DNA from: Adenophora triphylla var. japonica
Taxonomy: Eukaryota; Streptophyta; Magnoliopsida; Asterales; Campanulaceae
Direction: 5' to 3'
Assembly: GCA_022495995.1 (NCBI GenBank)
Contig: JAFEMH010001288.1
Span: forward strand, 124,001-188,000
DNA length: 64,000 nucleotides
The notes under the pieces are model-generated. The model was given only the letters and a program-made list of their open reading frames with translations. It did not search any database and was not told the DNA's origin. Both the position numbers and the translations under genes were made by a program. Each line of letters begins with the position of its first letter. Position 1 is the stretch's first letter. This document shows positions 11,086 to 23,031 of this stretch, piece by piece.

Positions 11086-14000
11086 CTAATTCAAACTTCT
11101 TTTATTGATGCTTGTTTCAGCACTCTCTTCTTCAGGGGAAGACTGTTTTTTCGCATCACTGCTGGACTCGATACCATCCACCGGTGGATGGGATTTTACT
11201 TCACTGATAGGCTCGGGTGTCTCAGCTGGTCGAGTAACTGCCCTTGTAGTTTCGGTATTAATTCCAACAATATCCACATTGGTCGCACTGGATTGTTCTG
11301 TAGTTTTAGTTTCTTCCCCGGAAACTTGAGTACCCTCAATTTCCTGGCATCTGGATATGATTTGTTGAAGCTCATCGTGTAGATTCAAAGCTTCAAAGAG
11401 CATTATATCATCATCTGTTGTGGTTTCTGCAATTCTTTGGACAACAGGCAGAGATTGCTTGCACTTGTCTAACATGCTAACAGTCAGCTCATCCTGCCAC
11501 CACACAAAAACAAAATGTTAGTGTCCTCCAATTTCATAATCCCCGCGTCCCTAAATGAATGTCTAAATTTCAAAAAAATAAAAAATGAATGTCTATTTTA
11601 TGGAGAAGTTAATATACCCTCCCTCATCATACAACAAGTTCTAATATACACTTAAACTCATGATGCAATATAGTGAGATTATTAAGGGGTTTTATGTACA
11701 TCTATTACAAAAAAAAAAATGCTTAATTTCAATTATCTCAAATGTCTCAAAGTGAAAATTAGACATTTATTTAAGAACGGGGGACCGGGGGAGTACTTGT
11801 TACCTTGTATAGAAGTCTCTGAATAAAAGGGTCTATAAGAAAGATCCAAAAATCTGACAGTTCCATTGTGAATTCAAAAATGGTATCAACAAGTATTATT
11901 CAAAAGTTTCAAAATCTACACTCTTTACCAGTTACTGGCTGCAGCTATATGCAATCAGGTGCTATAATATTTGATCTTGCTGTGTACTAAAGAAGGTAAA
12001 GAAACAGAGATAAATAATAAAAGGCAGGATCCAATATATCACAAATAATGCAAGTCAAATGAAAGATGCACTCCCTCATCATCCGTCCATAATACAGTGA
12101 TGCTTGCTATTTTAGTTTGTTCAAAAGGGAGATAGACTTTTGTCAATAAAATTACATTGCCTTTCTGTTTTATCTCACTTGTCACACAAGAAATCCGAAA
12201 TCGTAACTTTTTTAAAACTCTAAAGACACCCACACATATAGTAAAAAGAATATCACTAAAAATATTTCTTTCAACAAAGTGTTTTATGTGGGGACGGAGT
12301 AAGTGAAAACAGATTATATGAAGTGCATTATAGCTTCCACCAGACACTCTAAATGGAAACTATTAAAGTGATGAAAAGGAGTAATACTATATAGACTGCC
12401 TATATAGAATGAAAGTGGGGACGGACACCTTATGTGACTCCTGCCACCACGGGCCTAGTAATTTATTGGTGCATGTAATGGCCCCATGCTTACCACATCA
12501 AGTGTTATACGTTTTTATCACCCACGAGTATGCTGTGTAGTAATGTTTGATCAAATGGACAAGTAAAACAAAATATCCATATACAAACATCCGGATAAAC
12601 AGCAAAAAATGACAAATTTGGCTGGATAATTACTACCATAGAGAATATTACTTACTTTGATTGGAATAGGTTCCGCCCCAGAGTTCAATATGCTAGATAG
12701 AAGGTCAAGACTGTTTCTGGTGACCAAAAGGAGTTCTTTCTTTTCTTCAACAGTTTCACCACCATAAGCATATTGAAAGTTTGCATGATCTCCACCTCGC
12801 GATTCTGTTTCTGGCATAGGGTAACTGTCAGGGGGTGACATCGGTTGTTGATTGACAAAAGATTCTAAGGTATATGGCCCAGTCCCATCTTGTGTTCCGG
12901 TAGGTATTGGACTTGTCGTCAAACTCTGCAATGTAATATCAAGATTTTTTTTTCTTAGTACTGGGAAAAGAATAAGTATTTTGTTTAAGAGAATAAGGCA
13001 AACGTATAGAATCCAGGCAACTCTCAACTTAATTTTTCGTGCAGAAACATTAATCAAATGTCAACAACATCCCATAAAGATAACGACAACGGGGTAAACT
13101 ACAGGCAGTACTGCTTCGTGTTCATGTATTCTGTGTAATCTCATAAATAAATCATGATCATTGCATAAAAGGAAATACTTAATCTGAGCATTCCACCACG
13201 AGAAGCCAAAACATCTACTCCCTCTGTCCCAAATTGAACTTCCTTTTTTGTCCCAAAATTATCTTTTGAAACTTTACATTCAAATAACTTTGTGCCAAAC
13301 GAATTTTTTCAAAAAAAATAAAAAAATCATAGTACATTAAATTTTTGCAAAACTAAAATTTTGAAAGTGAAAAGCAAGAATATTTATGATTTTTTTTTCT
13401 TTTAAAAATCAACCTTTTCAAAATGACCTTTAAATTCCAAGACATTCATTTTGAGACGGTGGGAGTAACAAACAACAAGAACTGCAAATTTAAATTCAAA
13501 TGGGGACATTCATTTTGGGACGGTGGGAGTAACAAACAACACGAACAATGAATTAGCGAAAAATAATTTTGGGTACAAACAAACAACTGTAAAAGCAACA
13601 CAGCTCCTATAGTACATGTAATCAACAACGTAAACATTGAACCGGAACGTGTAATAGAACAGTTCATGAACATGCATCATAGATAAGATCATAAGAAGCC
13701 ATACTGAATTTAAACTGTTATTGAGTAAAAATATTCAAAAAAAAAATAAACAAAGAAACAAAAGTTGAGATATATGGAGTTTTACCAAGTGAGTTTGACG
13801 AAAGACAGGCAAATAGACAAGATCTTCCGATTCACCCCAACCCCTAATCAGCTGCAAGGCTTTCTCTCTATTCTCATGGTCAGTTCTCGGATCCTGAATC
13901 ATCTTCACCATATCTTCCAGAACCTTCTCCGACGCCACCTCCGAGAAAACCTTCTCACAATTCGACGTACACGTCTCCAGCAGATCCAAACTCAACCTCT

Positions 14001-14277
14001 GGCTCACAACACTCTTGCTCAACACCTTCTTCTTTATCGCCTTCACGATCTCCGTCCCGTTAAACTCCTCACTATTAATCATCGCACAGATCCTCAAATT
14101 CAAACCCCAATTCGGCTCCTCCATGGTTTCGAGCGTCGCTTCGTCAACCATCTTCGACTCCGGCGTCGGAGCTGTCAGAATCTCCTTCATCTTTGAGCTG
14201 ACCATCCGGCTCATCTGGGCGCCGCCGGTCTTCAACCGTTCGCCCAAAGACGAGGAAGCCGTCTTCAACCGATCCAT
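11086..14277 (-). CDS. TOL2: TOM1-like VHS/GAT protein (ESCRT-0-like ubiquitin receptor)
   Basis: TOL proteins recognise ubiquitinated plasma-membrane cargo and pass it to ESCRT for vacuolar degradation, standing in for the missing plant ESCRT-0. Exons in coding order: 13786-14277, 12656-12925, 11086-11493, phases 0/0, giving 389 residues. The start is the only suitable ATG (MDRLKTASS). The VHS domain spans about 35-165 (MVDEATLET, EEPNWGLNLRIC, FSEVASEKVLEDMVKMI). A GAT domain at about 225-305 includes RNSLDLLSSILNSG and TTDDDIMLFEALNLHDELQ. The tail is acidic and Ser/Thr-rich. The length fits the short TOL1/TOL2 class rather than the long TOL3-9 forms. TOL2 is preferred over TOL1 because of the neighbouring S26-like and RHON1 genes; the paralogue is an inference. 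The 1.16 kb second intron contains MITE remnants (about 12060-12305). Confidence 0.92.
13218..13529. mobile_element. Degenerate Stowaway-like MITE with duplicated tail
   Basis: Inside TOL intron 1. It begins CTCCCTCTGTCCC and ends in GAGACGGTGGGAG at 13465. A ~40 bp segment including the right end is then repeated (13441-13480 and 13506-13544, slightly diverged), so the element has two right ends about 65 bp apart. The termini match the CTCCCTCCGTCC family found throughout the window. Confidence 0.65.
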
Positions 14278-14681
14278 CTCTCTGATCAATTAACCAAGAC
14301 AAGAATCCAATTCAAACCCTTTTGTATAATCCCTTTTGATTGATTTACAGTTCTGTGACTGTAACCGATTTGATGTGGGTTTCAATTGGCCAGAGAGGGG
14401 CGACAATAGCTGCAAGATAAATGTAAACAGGGAAGGGCTCGGTATCTGAGATACGCGTGGGCTGCTTTACAGGGACTATTGACTTCAGTGGGTCCCATGC
14501 TTGGTTAGATATTTATGGGTTTGGATTTGACTAAAATAAAATTCTTTTATTACTGGGATTTGGTTTTAATTTCACATAGCTATAGTAAACCTTAACTTTC
14601 TATTCTCATAACCTTTTCACTTTAAATTCCTAAATTTTGTAATAAAATCAAGTTCTGAATTTTAGGATTTAATTCCTTTTA

Positions 14682-15034
14682 GAGCATCCACAATGATAAG
14701 AATTTTTTTCATCATTTTTTTGCAATTCTCAAGTAACACCTCAAAAACAAAAACTTCCAAGCCTTTTTTACAATGATAGAGCTTTTTCATCAACTTTTTT
14801 ATGGCCCCCACATCCAAAATTAAATTATTTTCTTGCATTTTTCTATGAAGAAAAATATTAAGAAAAATAAAAATTATTATTTTATTTAATGTTCAATATT
14901 GAAAAATTGTGAAAATTAATGGAAAGAGCTTCTAGAGAAAGCTCTTTGTAAAAGTTTCTCTACAAAAGAAAAAACTCTAGAGAGATTTTTCATGAAAATT
15001 AAAAGCTCTCAAAAAACTTTCATTGTGGATGCTC
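14682..15034. mobile_element. PIF/Harbinger (Tourist-type) MITE upstream of TOL2
   Basis: A 353 bp element with terminal inverted repeats GAGCATCCACAATG / CATTGTGGATGCTC. It is flanked by TTA on both sides (14679-14681 and 15035-15037), the 3 bp duplication typical of PIF/Harbinger. The interior is AT-rich and non-coding. It lies about 400 bp upstream of the TOL2 start codon, within its likely promoter. Confidence 0.85.
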
Positions 15035-15341
15035 TTAGTACCTTTTGGTTTGAGGCATTGAAAAAAAAAATTCTATTAGTAACATTAAATTCTAAACTTT
15101 CACCTCACGCGAACTTGATGATAAAATTACTACTCGCTCTGTCTCATTACAACCTTTTCACTTACTACTCACATAAAAATTAAAAAAAAAAAAAGTATAG
15201 TGAGTAAATATTGTGAGTATAAAATGTAAGATATGAAATAGAAAGTAAGGTAGAAAATAATAATTGAATTATTGTTGTAAGTATGACATGTGGATCTTAT
15301 TAATATAAAAATAATAAAATATTTTTATTTTAAAAAGTGTA

Positions 15342-15625
15342 CTCCCTCCGTCCCGCTAATATTAGCACACTTTCCTTTTTGGGCGTCCCGCTAATATCTG
15401 CACACTCCCAAAAAGGAAACTTTATATTAATAAAATATTCATCCAATCCCACTCATTCTCTCTCCTACATTATTTTAATACTCACAACACCATTATAATT
15501 TATTACACCCTCCACTCATTCTCTCTCCACTCATTCTTTTACACTCACAACATTTTATTAAAATATCATATTTCTTAATTTCCGCACAAACAGTGTTTGT
15601 GCTAATACTAATGGGACGGAGGGAG
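15342..15625. mobile_element. Stowaway-type MITE
   Basis: Termini CTCCCTCCGTCCCGCTAATA and ATGGGACGGAGGGAG are inverted repeats, and TA lies just outside the right end. The 284 bp interior is non-coding. The surrounding 15038-16655 holds only AT-rich spacer with no gene that I recognise. Confidence 0.85.
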
Positions 15626-16655
15626 TATAGTTTATAATGAGGTACAGGTACCCAATAAGAAAATTGTGTAGTTTGTAGTTTACTGGAGAGAGTAGTATAT
15701 CTTTTGCTTTTCCACTACATTTATTATTATGATTTAATCTCTTCATTGCAATTATTTTTCTAATACGTCCTACACAATTATGGTTTCACTTTTATTTTTT
15801 TGGTAAAGTTGTTTTATTCTTTTTATCTTTTTTTCATGTAATTCTTTTCAAGCATGTCACGGAAAATAAATGGCTACTTTTTATGAAATAATTATAAAAT
15901 TGATAAGAAAAAGTGGTGAAAATTTATAGAATTCCACATGCGCACACAAAAAGTAGTTATAGAAATTTTAAATTAAGATTATACATCTTTTATATAAATG
16001 AATATTTTATTACTAGATATTGGTAGTCCGCAATTAAAATTGTCAGTTTCACAATTTTAAATCTTATTGCTTTAAGTCGTAAACTCATGATGAGTAGAAA
16101 TTTTACTATTAAAAGTGCATCCCACTTTGGAAAAACATGTCACATATTTGATGCATAGTAATTTAATAATTTCGGATAGGAAATTGATGTGCATATATTG
16201 ATAGTTTATGTTATTATTTATCTTTGTTGATAATCTTTTGCTTCCTTTTTTTAGTTGTTAAGAGTCTTTTGAATCATTTCCCAACTGAGAGCCACGATAC
16301 TTTCAAAATGTTAAAATTATACTATTTGTCAAGATATTCCGTCTTTGTACGTGTGATTCAAAGACGTGTGATTCTGATTAATATGACTCGTGCCTTGTGG
16401 GCTATTTATTTCGCAGTAGATGATATTGCGATGGTTTGAAGTAAGTTTAAGAAATTCATTTTCGACCAGAGTGTCTTAATTAGTAGAGTTCTCAAATCCA
16501 AAAATATGTCCATTTAGTAGATTTCCTGAATGTCGATATAAATAGGTATTCAAGCTATGCTTGGAGTGACATTCGTTCCCCCTAAAACATGGTCAAATGA
16601 AGTCTACTATGGAAGATAGAAGATAGTCAAATGATTAATGCATGGGCTGAAAGTT
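15626..16655. other. AT-rich spacer
   Basis: About 1 kb between a MITE and the copia element. No coding sequence, terminal repeat or tandem repeat was recognised on either strand. Confidence 0.5.
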
Positions 16656-16660
16656 GGATC

Positions 16661-17454
16661 CGTTGGAAATGGGTAACGAAAGTTAAGTTTGACTTAACGT
16701 TGATCTAACTTCTTAACGGAATTCGTTATTCGTTAACGAAGTAAGTTACAAAATGTATTCTACATTTGTTGTAGATAAGGAAATTCATTTATTGTCTCAA
16801 AAATCATTTCCGGTGAATGATAAATTAATGATAAATGATTTGTAATTTAACAAGAGTTAAATAATGGGTCAAAGTTTGATTTGGATTGGTCCCAAAATTG
16901 GTTTGGACTTGTTGTGGCTAAAGGGCTGATGAGCAGGCTGAAGAAGCTTCTGCACAACCGTGCAGTGTCTAGAACACGGCCGTGCATCGTGCCTTGCCTT
17001 GCCTCTCGACCGTGCAGTACCTTGGGCACGGCCGTGCAAGTGCTGTTATACCCGAAAAGTTGTGACTTTTCAAGGGAAAAGCCACAAACCCCTTAACTCT
17101 CCTTATATACTTCCCCTCTGAATTTCAATTCATACATACAGTAAATTGAGTCTTCCTACACACATTTGAGATAGATTAACTTAGCCTAATCATTTCATCT
17201 TGTTGCATTATTTTCCTTCAAGTCCGAAAAGTTTCAAATAGTCAATTGTTCGTTAGATTTGTTAATTTGGAGTGCTCCTATTAACAAATAGAAGTCGTTG
17301 CATCTCACGAGAAGTTTGTCATCAACCGTAAGCACCAGTGCGGGACAAATACTTCTTACGGAAATTGTTTTAAACACTAGCCTCGACTACATCAAGTATG
17401 TCTTTACAATTTCCGTCATCTTTCTCGTTTTCTTAGTTATATTCCTTAAGAAGC
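16661..17454 (+). repeat. 5' LTR of copia element (3' end deleted)
   Basis: Matches the right LTR at 23032-23826 over its whole length at about 97% by eye. The first base is changed (CG instead of TG). The 5 bp target duplication GGATC (16656-16660) matches 23847-23851. It lacks the last ~20 bp of the intact right LTR and runs directly into the gag region, so the LTR end and the primer-binding site are missing. It contains GCACGGCCGTGC palindromes (16952-17038) and a TATATA box near 17103. Confidence 0.9.
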
Positions 17455-19958
17455 ATCCTCCATGCTTACTCCTCCTCAAGGCGATACAACGCTCAAGAAT
17501 GTTGCACCCACTTTTACACCATCTCACCCGGTTCATGGTGAGAAACCCCCAAAGTTTATCGGGGTGGATTTCAAGAGATGGCAACAAAATATGCTATTCT
17601 ACTTGACCACTCTAAGTTTGCATCGGTTCTTAAAAGAAGATCCGTTTGTTGCAAATGGTGATCCCGACCCTCAAAGGCTTTTGGCCAAAGAGGCTTGGGA
17701 CCATGGTAACTTTTTATGTAAAAATTACATTTTGAATGGACTCGACGATGCACTCTATAATGTGTATAGTACCGTCGAGTTAGCCAAGGCATTGTGGAAT
17801 ACCTTGGAAAGGAAGTACAAAATTGAAGATGTCGGGTCAAAGAAGTTTGTCATCGGCAAATATCTTGACTTCAAAATGGTGGATTCTAAGTTGATAACAA
17901 CTCAAGTTGATGAGTTCCAACTTATATTGCATGGTCTTGATGCCGAAGGAATGATCATGAATGATCCGTTCAAAGTGGCATCAATCATAGAGAAGTTGTC
18001 GCCTTCATGGAAGGACTTCAAATATTATCTCAAGCATAAACGTAAGGAGATGACTTTGGAGGACTTGGTTGTTCGTCTTCAAATTGAAGAGAATAATCGA
18101 GACAATGAAGCTAAAGCTACCAAAGGCAATATGGAGGCAAAAGTCAATCTCGCCGAGGCAAGCACTAGCGGCTCCAAAAGGAAGCATTCCGGGAATGCTA
18201 AGAAAGGAAAGAACAAAGGCTCCTCAACTTAGAAGTTCAAAGGAGCATGCTATAATTGTGGCAAGTCGGGCCATATAGCAAAGGATTGTCGCCACCCAAA
18301 GAAGGAGGTGAACAATGTCGATGACATGGATCTTGATTTTGCTGTGGTGGTCTTCGAGGCAAACGTGGCAAATTTGGATGACAATCCAAAGGAATGGTGG
18401 ATAGATACCGGGGCTACCCGCCATATTTGTGCTAATAAGGAAAGTTTTTCTTCTTATACTCCCATTTCCGGAAGGAAATTGTATATGGGAAATTCAGCGA
18501 ATTCCGATGTTCAAGGCATTGGAAATGTTGTATTGAAGATGACCTCGGGGAAAGAAGTGACCTTGCTTGATGTGTTGCATGTTTCGGACATTCGCAAGAA
18601 TCTAGTTTCCGGTGCTTTGTTGAGTAAAGCCGGTTTTAGATTAGTTTTTGAATCCGACAAGTTTGTAATAACCAAGAATGGTTTATTCCTTGGAAAGGGT
18701 TACCTCGAGAAGGGACTTTTCAAGATGAATGTAATGAATGTTATCCGCCAATGTGCGAAGAATAAAAATGTTGTTTCTTATGTTTACTTGTCGGAAAGTC
18801 CTAGTTTATGGCATGATAGATTAAGTCATGTAAACTTCGACACTATTAAGAAGTTAGTTAAACAAGATTTAATCCAAATGACTAAATCTGATTCAACTAA
18901 TAAGTGCGAAGTTTGCATTGAGGCAAAAATGACGAAGTCGCCATTTAATGCAATAGAAAGAAACACAACTCCTCTCGAATTAATTCACACCGACATATGT
19001 GATTTAAAACTTGTGCAAACTCGAGGAGGTAAAAAGTACTTCATTACATTCATAGACGATTGCACTAAGTATTGTTATGTTTATCTCTTAAGAAGTAAAG
19101 ATGAAGCCTTAGGGGCTTTCGAGACTTATAAGAAAGAAGTTGAAAATCAACTTAACTTAAAGATTAAGAAAATTAGAAGTGATAGAGGAGGAGAATATGA
19201 AGCTCCGTTTGAAGGACTATGTTGGGAATCCGGCATAATTCATCAAATGACTGCTCCATATACCCTCGCCTAACTGAAAGTTGCTGAACGCAAAAATCGT
19301 ACTCTCAAAGAGATGATGAACGCATTTTTGATAAGTTCAGGCTTACCCGACAACTTGTGGGGGGAAGCTATACTCACTTCTAATTACATTCTTAATAAGA
19401 TACCCAAGAAAGGTATTGATAAAATGCCCTATGAATTATGGCATAATCGTAGGCCGTGTTATAAATATCTTAAAGTATGGGGTTGTTTAGCTAAGGTTGA
19501 AATACCTAAGCCAAAACAAGTCAAGATTGGTCTGAAAACCATTGACTGTATTTTTATTGGATATGCCAATAACAGTAGTGCCTATCGATTCATAGTGCAC
19601 AAGTCAGAAATTCCTGATATGAATGCAGGAATGACAATAGAATCAAGGAATGCAGTATTATTTGAAAATATCCTTCCTGCTAAGGATAGGAAATAAGGTA
19701 ATTCTCAAAAGAGAACATATGAATCTACAAACGATCCATCTCAAGTAGAAGATGAAGGACCTAGACGTAGTAAAAGGGCAAGAGTGGAAAAGTCTTTTGG
19801 TCCTGATTTTCTATCATTTATGTTGGAAAACGAACCAGCAACTATAAAGGAAGCGTTATCTAGTCCGGACAGTACGTTCTGGAAAGAGGCTATTAACAAT
19901 GAGATAGAATCCATAATGCTTAATAATACTTGGGAATTGGTGGATCTCCCTCCAGGTT

Positions 19959-20046
19959 GCAAACCATTAGGTTGCAAATGGATTCTTAAATGATAGTATA
20001 AAGCAAACCATTAGGTTGCAAATGGTTTCTTAAAAGAAAGTATAAA
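19959..20046 (+). repeat. 44 bp tandem duplication in copia reverse transcriptase
   Basis: Two adjacent 44 bp copies start GCAAACCATTAGGTTGCAAA at 19959 and 20003. They differ at only a few positions, and the first copy contains the TGA. Since 44 is not a multiple of 3, the duplication shifts the frame. Confidence 0.9.
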
Positions 20047-20266
20047 GCTGATGGATCTATTGATAAGTATAAAGCTAGGCTAGTTGCCAAAGGGTTTAGA
20101 CAGAAAGAGGGATATGATTTCTTCGATACATACTCCCCTGTCACAAGGATCACATCTATACGTGTTCTCATAGCTATTGCAGCAGTGCATAATCTTGAGA
20201 TACACCAAATGGATGTGAAGACAGTCTTCCTAAATGGAGAGCTAGATGAAGAAATTTACATGGAAC

Positions 20267-21306
20267 TGTAGACACCCCATTCTGAACCAATAATTACATG
20301 ATTACACTACTCTTCGTCTCTCTTTTATGTTTTGATGAAAGCATATCAGTTTCGGCATGTTTTGTTAAGTTTCTAACTAACCTCGTTAGTTTTGGACCTA
20401 ACTGACTAACGGAATAACTGAAGAGGACAAATAGTCAACCGACTAGTTGTCTCGCATGAGACATACGTGTCTCGCGCGAGACAACCCCTCGACAGAATGT
20501 GCAGAATAACAATCCTTCTCCGTTTCAAACTCTTTTCTTGATAAAATCTTATCCCATCCAGTTCTCCAATCATATCTGAGTTCTGGAACCTTCCTAAGAG
20601 TGTTTTACCTCTCCACCTCTACCTCTTAAACCCCTATAAATACCTGATGACTTTCAGTATTTCAAAGAGGAACAGTTTTAGATTGAAGGGTCCCCGATCC
20701 ACGATCAAAAACACACAACACACACAATTTGTTGGTTTCTTTCCACGAAAGGCTCCTTCAAATCACTCACAAACAACTCCTAAATTCGTCCATCAACCAC
20801 GTTGATTGACGAACATCAAGACTCAAGCCTAAAATCAAGGCGAAACTCTGCCTGAATCACTTCTCGACCAAGAATCCATCTTAGAACCACGTTCTAAATC
20901 AAATACTCCCTAAACGCTAGGTAAATTCCTATACTTTTACTCTCTTCTTCTCAATCTCTCTATTGACTTTCAGAGTGGTGTAATCCCATCAAAAGGATTA
21001 GCCTAGAGTCCCTTCAATCGATGAAGGCGATCTCGAAGCATATAATCTGACATTCCTAATCAAGAAATTGATTAGGGTTTTCTTGTTCCTTTATTTTATT
21101 GTTAAAATAATTAAAAAGATTGATAATACTCAATTGGCAAGACCGATCTTCGGATCGGATGGAATGAATGCTCCTTGACCTACCAATTCCATAACTTAAC
21201 CCCCGAACCCTCAAATCTCTTTAAAATCAAAAAAGGTTTTTCTTATTGTTTTTCTAAATAAATAATAAGTGGCGACTCTGTTATTCAAAATTCACGCATC
21301 GCTACA
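20267..21306. mobile_element. Solo LTR (probably Ty3/gypsy) inside copia RT
   Basis: A 1,040 bp sequence starting TGTAGACACCCC and ending GCATCGCTACA (TG...CA). It is flanked by the 5 bp duplication GGAAC (20262-20266 and 21307-21311). Removing it and one duplication restores a continuous reverse-transcriptase frame (YMEQPEGF). It has a TATA box, CCCCTATAAATACC, at about 20631, and a perfect 16 bp palindrome, TGTCTCGCGCGAGACA, at 20468-20483. There are no internal domains, so it is a solo LTR left by unequal recombination. The gypsy assignment is an inference from the LTR style. Confidence 0.88.
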
Positions 21307-22489
21307 GGAACAACCCGAAGGGTTCGTGGTTCCTGGTAAAGAACGAAAGGTGTGTAAACTTGTAAAGTCGTTTTATGGACTAAAACAAGCACCTAAACAG
21401 TGGCATGAGAAGTTCGATCGAACTATGTTATCAAATGGATTCAAGATTAATGAATGTGACAAATGTGTCTACATTAAAGGAACATCTGAATCATTTGTTA
21501 TTGTTTGTCTTTATGTTGACGACATGTTAATAATGGGAAGTAGTCATGAATTGATCATGAATACCAAAGGCATGTTAAAGAAGAACTTTGACATGAATGA
21601 TATGAGATTAGCCGATGTCATATTAGGAATAAAGATTTCTAGAACATCAGAAGGAATAGTCCTGTCACAGTCCCATTATCTGGAAAATGTACTTCGAAAA
21701 TTCGATGTCATTAATAGCCCTCCTGCTAAGACTCCGATAGATTTGGCACTACACTTAGCTAAAAACAGAGGGGAACCAGTTTCTCAATTGAAGTATGCAA
21801 GGATAATTGGAAGTCTGATGTACTTAACGAATTGTACACGTTCAGACATTGCATATTCAGTGAGTAAACTAAGAAGGTTCACGAGTAATCCCGGTACAGA
21901 TCATTGGAAAGCACTAATGAGGGTACTGAGATATTTAAAGTATACATTAAATCATGGAATACTTTATAAGAAATATCCAGCAATATTAGAAGGATACTGT
22001 GATGCCAACTGGATATCAGACACGAAAGACTCTAAATCCACGAGTGGATATGTATTCACAATAGGTGAAGGAGCAGTGTCATGGAAATCCTCAAAACAAA
22101 CGTGTATAACCAGATCCACAATGGAAACTGAGTTTATAGCTTTAGATAAAGCTGGAGAAGAAGCAGAATGGCTTAAGAACTTCCTGGAGGATATTCCTTG
22201 TTGGAATAAACATGTGCCTGCTGTACTAATACATTGTGATAGTCAATCAGCAATAGGAAGGGCACAGAGCAGTATGTATAATGGTAAGTCTAGACATATC
22301 CGTTGTAGACATAATACCATTAGACAGTTGATCAAGAATGGGGTTATCACAGTTGACTATGTGAAGTCAAGTGATAACATAGCGGATCCGTTTACGAAAG
22401 GTATAAATAGAGATCAATTGTATAAACTGTTAAGGGAAATGGGCTTAAAACCCACAACAAAAGAACTCATAGTGGACACTCAACCTTGA

Positions 22490-23031
22490 GAATTGGAGAT
22501 CCCATGCCCTTGGTTCAATGAGACAACCAAGCTATAAGTTCTAGTAGAATTACTTGGAAACAACAACTCGGTTGAATGACCTGGAGATGTTGAATACTCA
22601 TTCCCAGAACATCCAAGTATAAGCACCTGCAGGAGTGGTGAGGATAAGTTGAGAAAACTTTTAATGATTCCTATACCTACGGGTGGAGTAGTGCAGGATA
22701 CTCCTAATAGTATGAATCACCTATATAAGCAAGAAGTAACTTGGCCGCTTCTAATATGAACGCTTATGAATGAGATACGGTCCAGGGTCGAAATGGACAA
22801 AACGTGAGAACAATAACTGTTAGAGCTATTATTATGTGAGTATTGTTGTCTTGGTATACATCATACAGTCACTGGTTCAAAGCGACTCGCTATCAAATGG
22901 CTAGTATATCCGATAATATTTCACTAGGGGAGATTCAAAGCCATAAGCTATCTATCCCGATGTAATAATGGTTCACCGGAACTTTTGGACGAAATTGCAT
23001 ACATGCATTAATTGTCATTCATGTGGGGGAT
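22490..23031 (+). other. Copia 3' untranslated region and polypurine tract
   Basis: Non-coding segment from the end of RNase H to the right LTR. It ends in the purine tract GTGGGGGA directly before the LTR, the expected plus-strand priming site. Confidence 0.75.

Larger units (their letters stand above)
17462..22489 (+). pseudogene. Decayed Ty1/copia gag-pol
   Basis: Order: Gag (17462-18231); zinc knuckle [14 protein letters not shown] (about 18250-18292); aspartic protease [12 protein letters not shown] (about 18395); GAG-pre-integrase [10 protein letters not shown]; integrase (HTDICD ... [10 protein letters not shown]); reverse transcriptase (DVKTVFLNGE ... YVDDML); RNase H (YCDANWISD ... 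HIRCRHN). Protease, then integrase before reverse transcriptase, is the copia order. Breaks: in-frame stops at 18230 (TAG), 19271 (TAA), 19694 (TAA) and 19991 (TGA); a 44 bp tandem duplication (19959-20002 / 20003-20046) that shifts frame; and a solo-LTR insertion at 20267-21306. The reading frame resumes cleanly after the inserted LTR. The element cannot make its proteins. Confidence 0.95.

Noticed and set aside
21269..21311. Start of a separate RT-RNase H gene
   Set aside because: The open frame only begins within the inserted solo LTR by chance; the true frame is interrupted copia pol.
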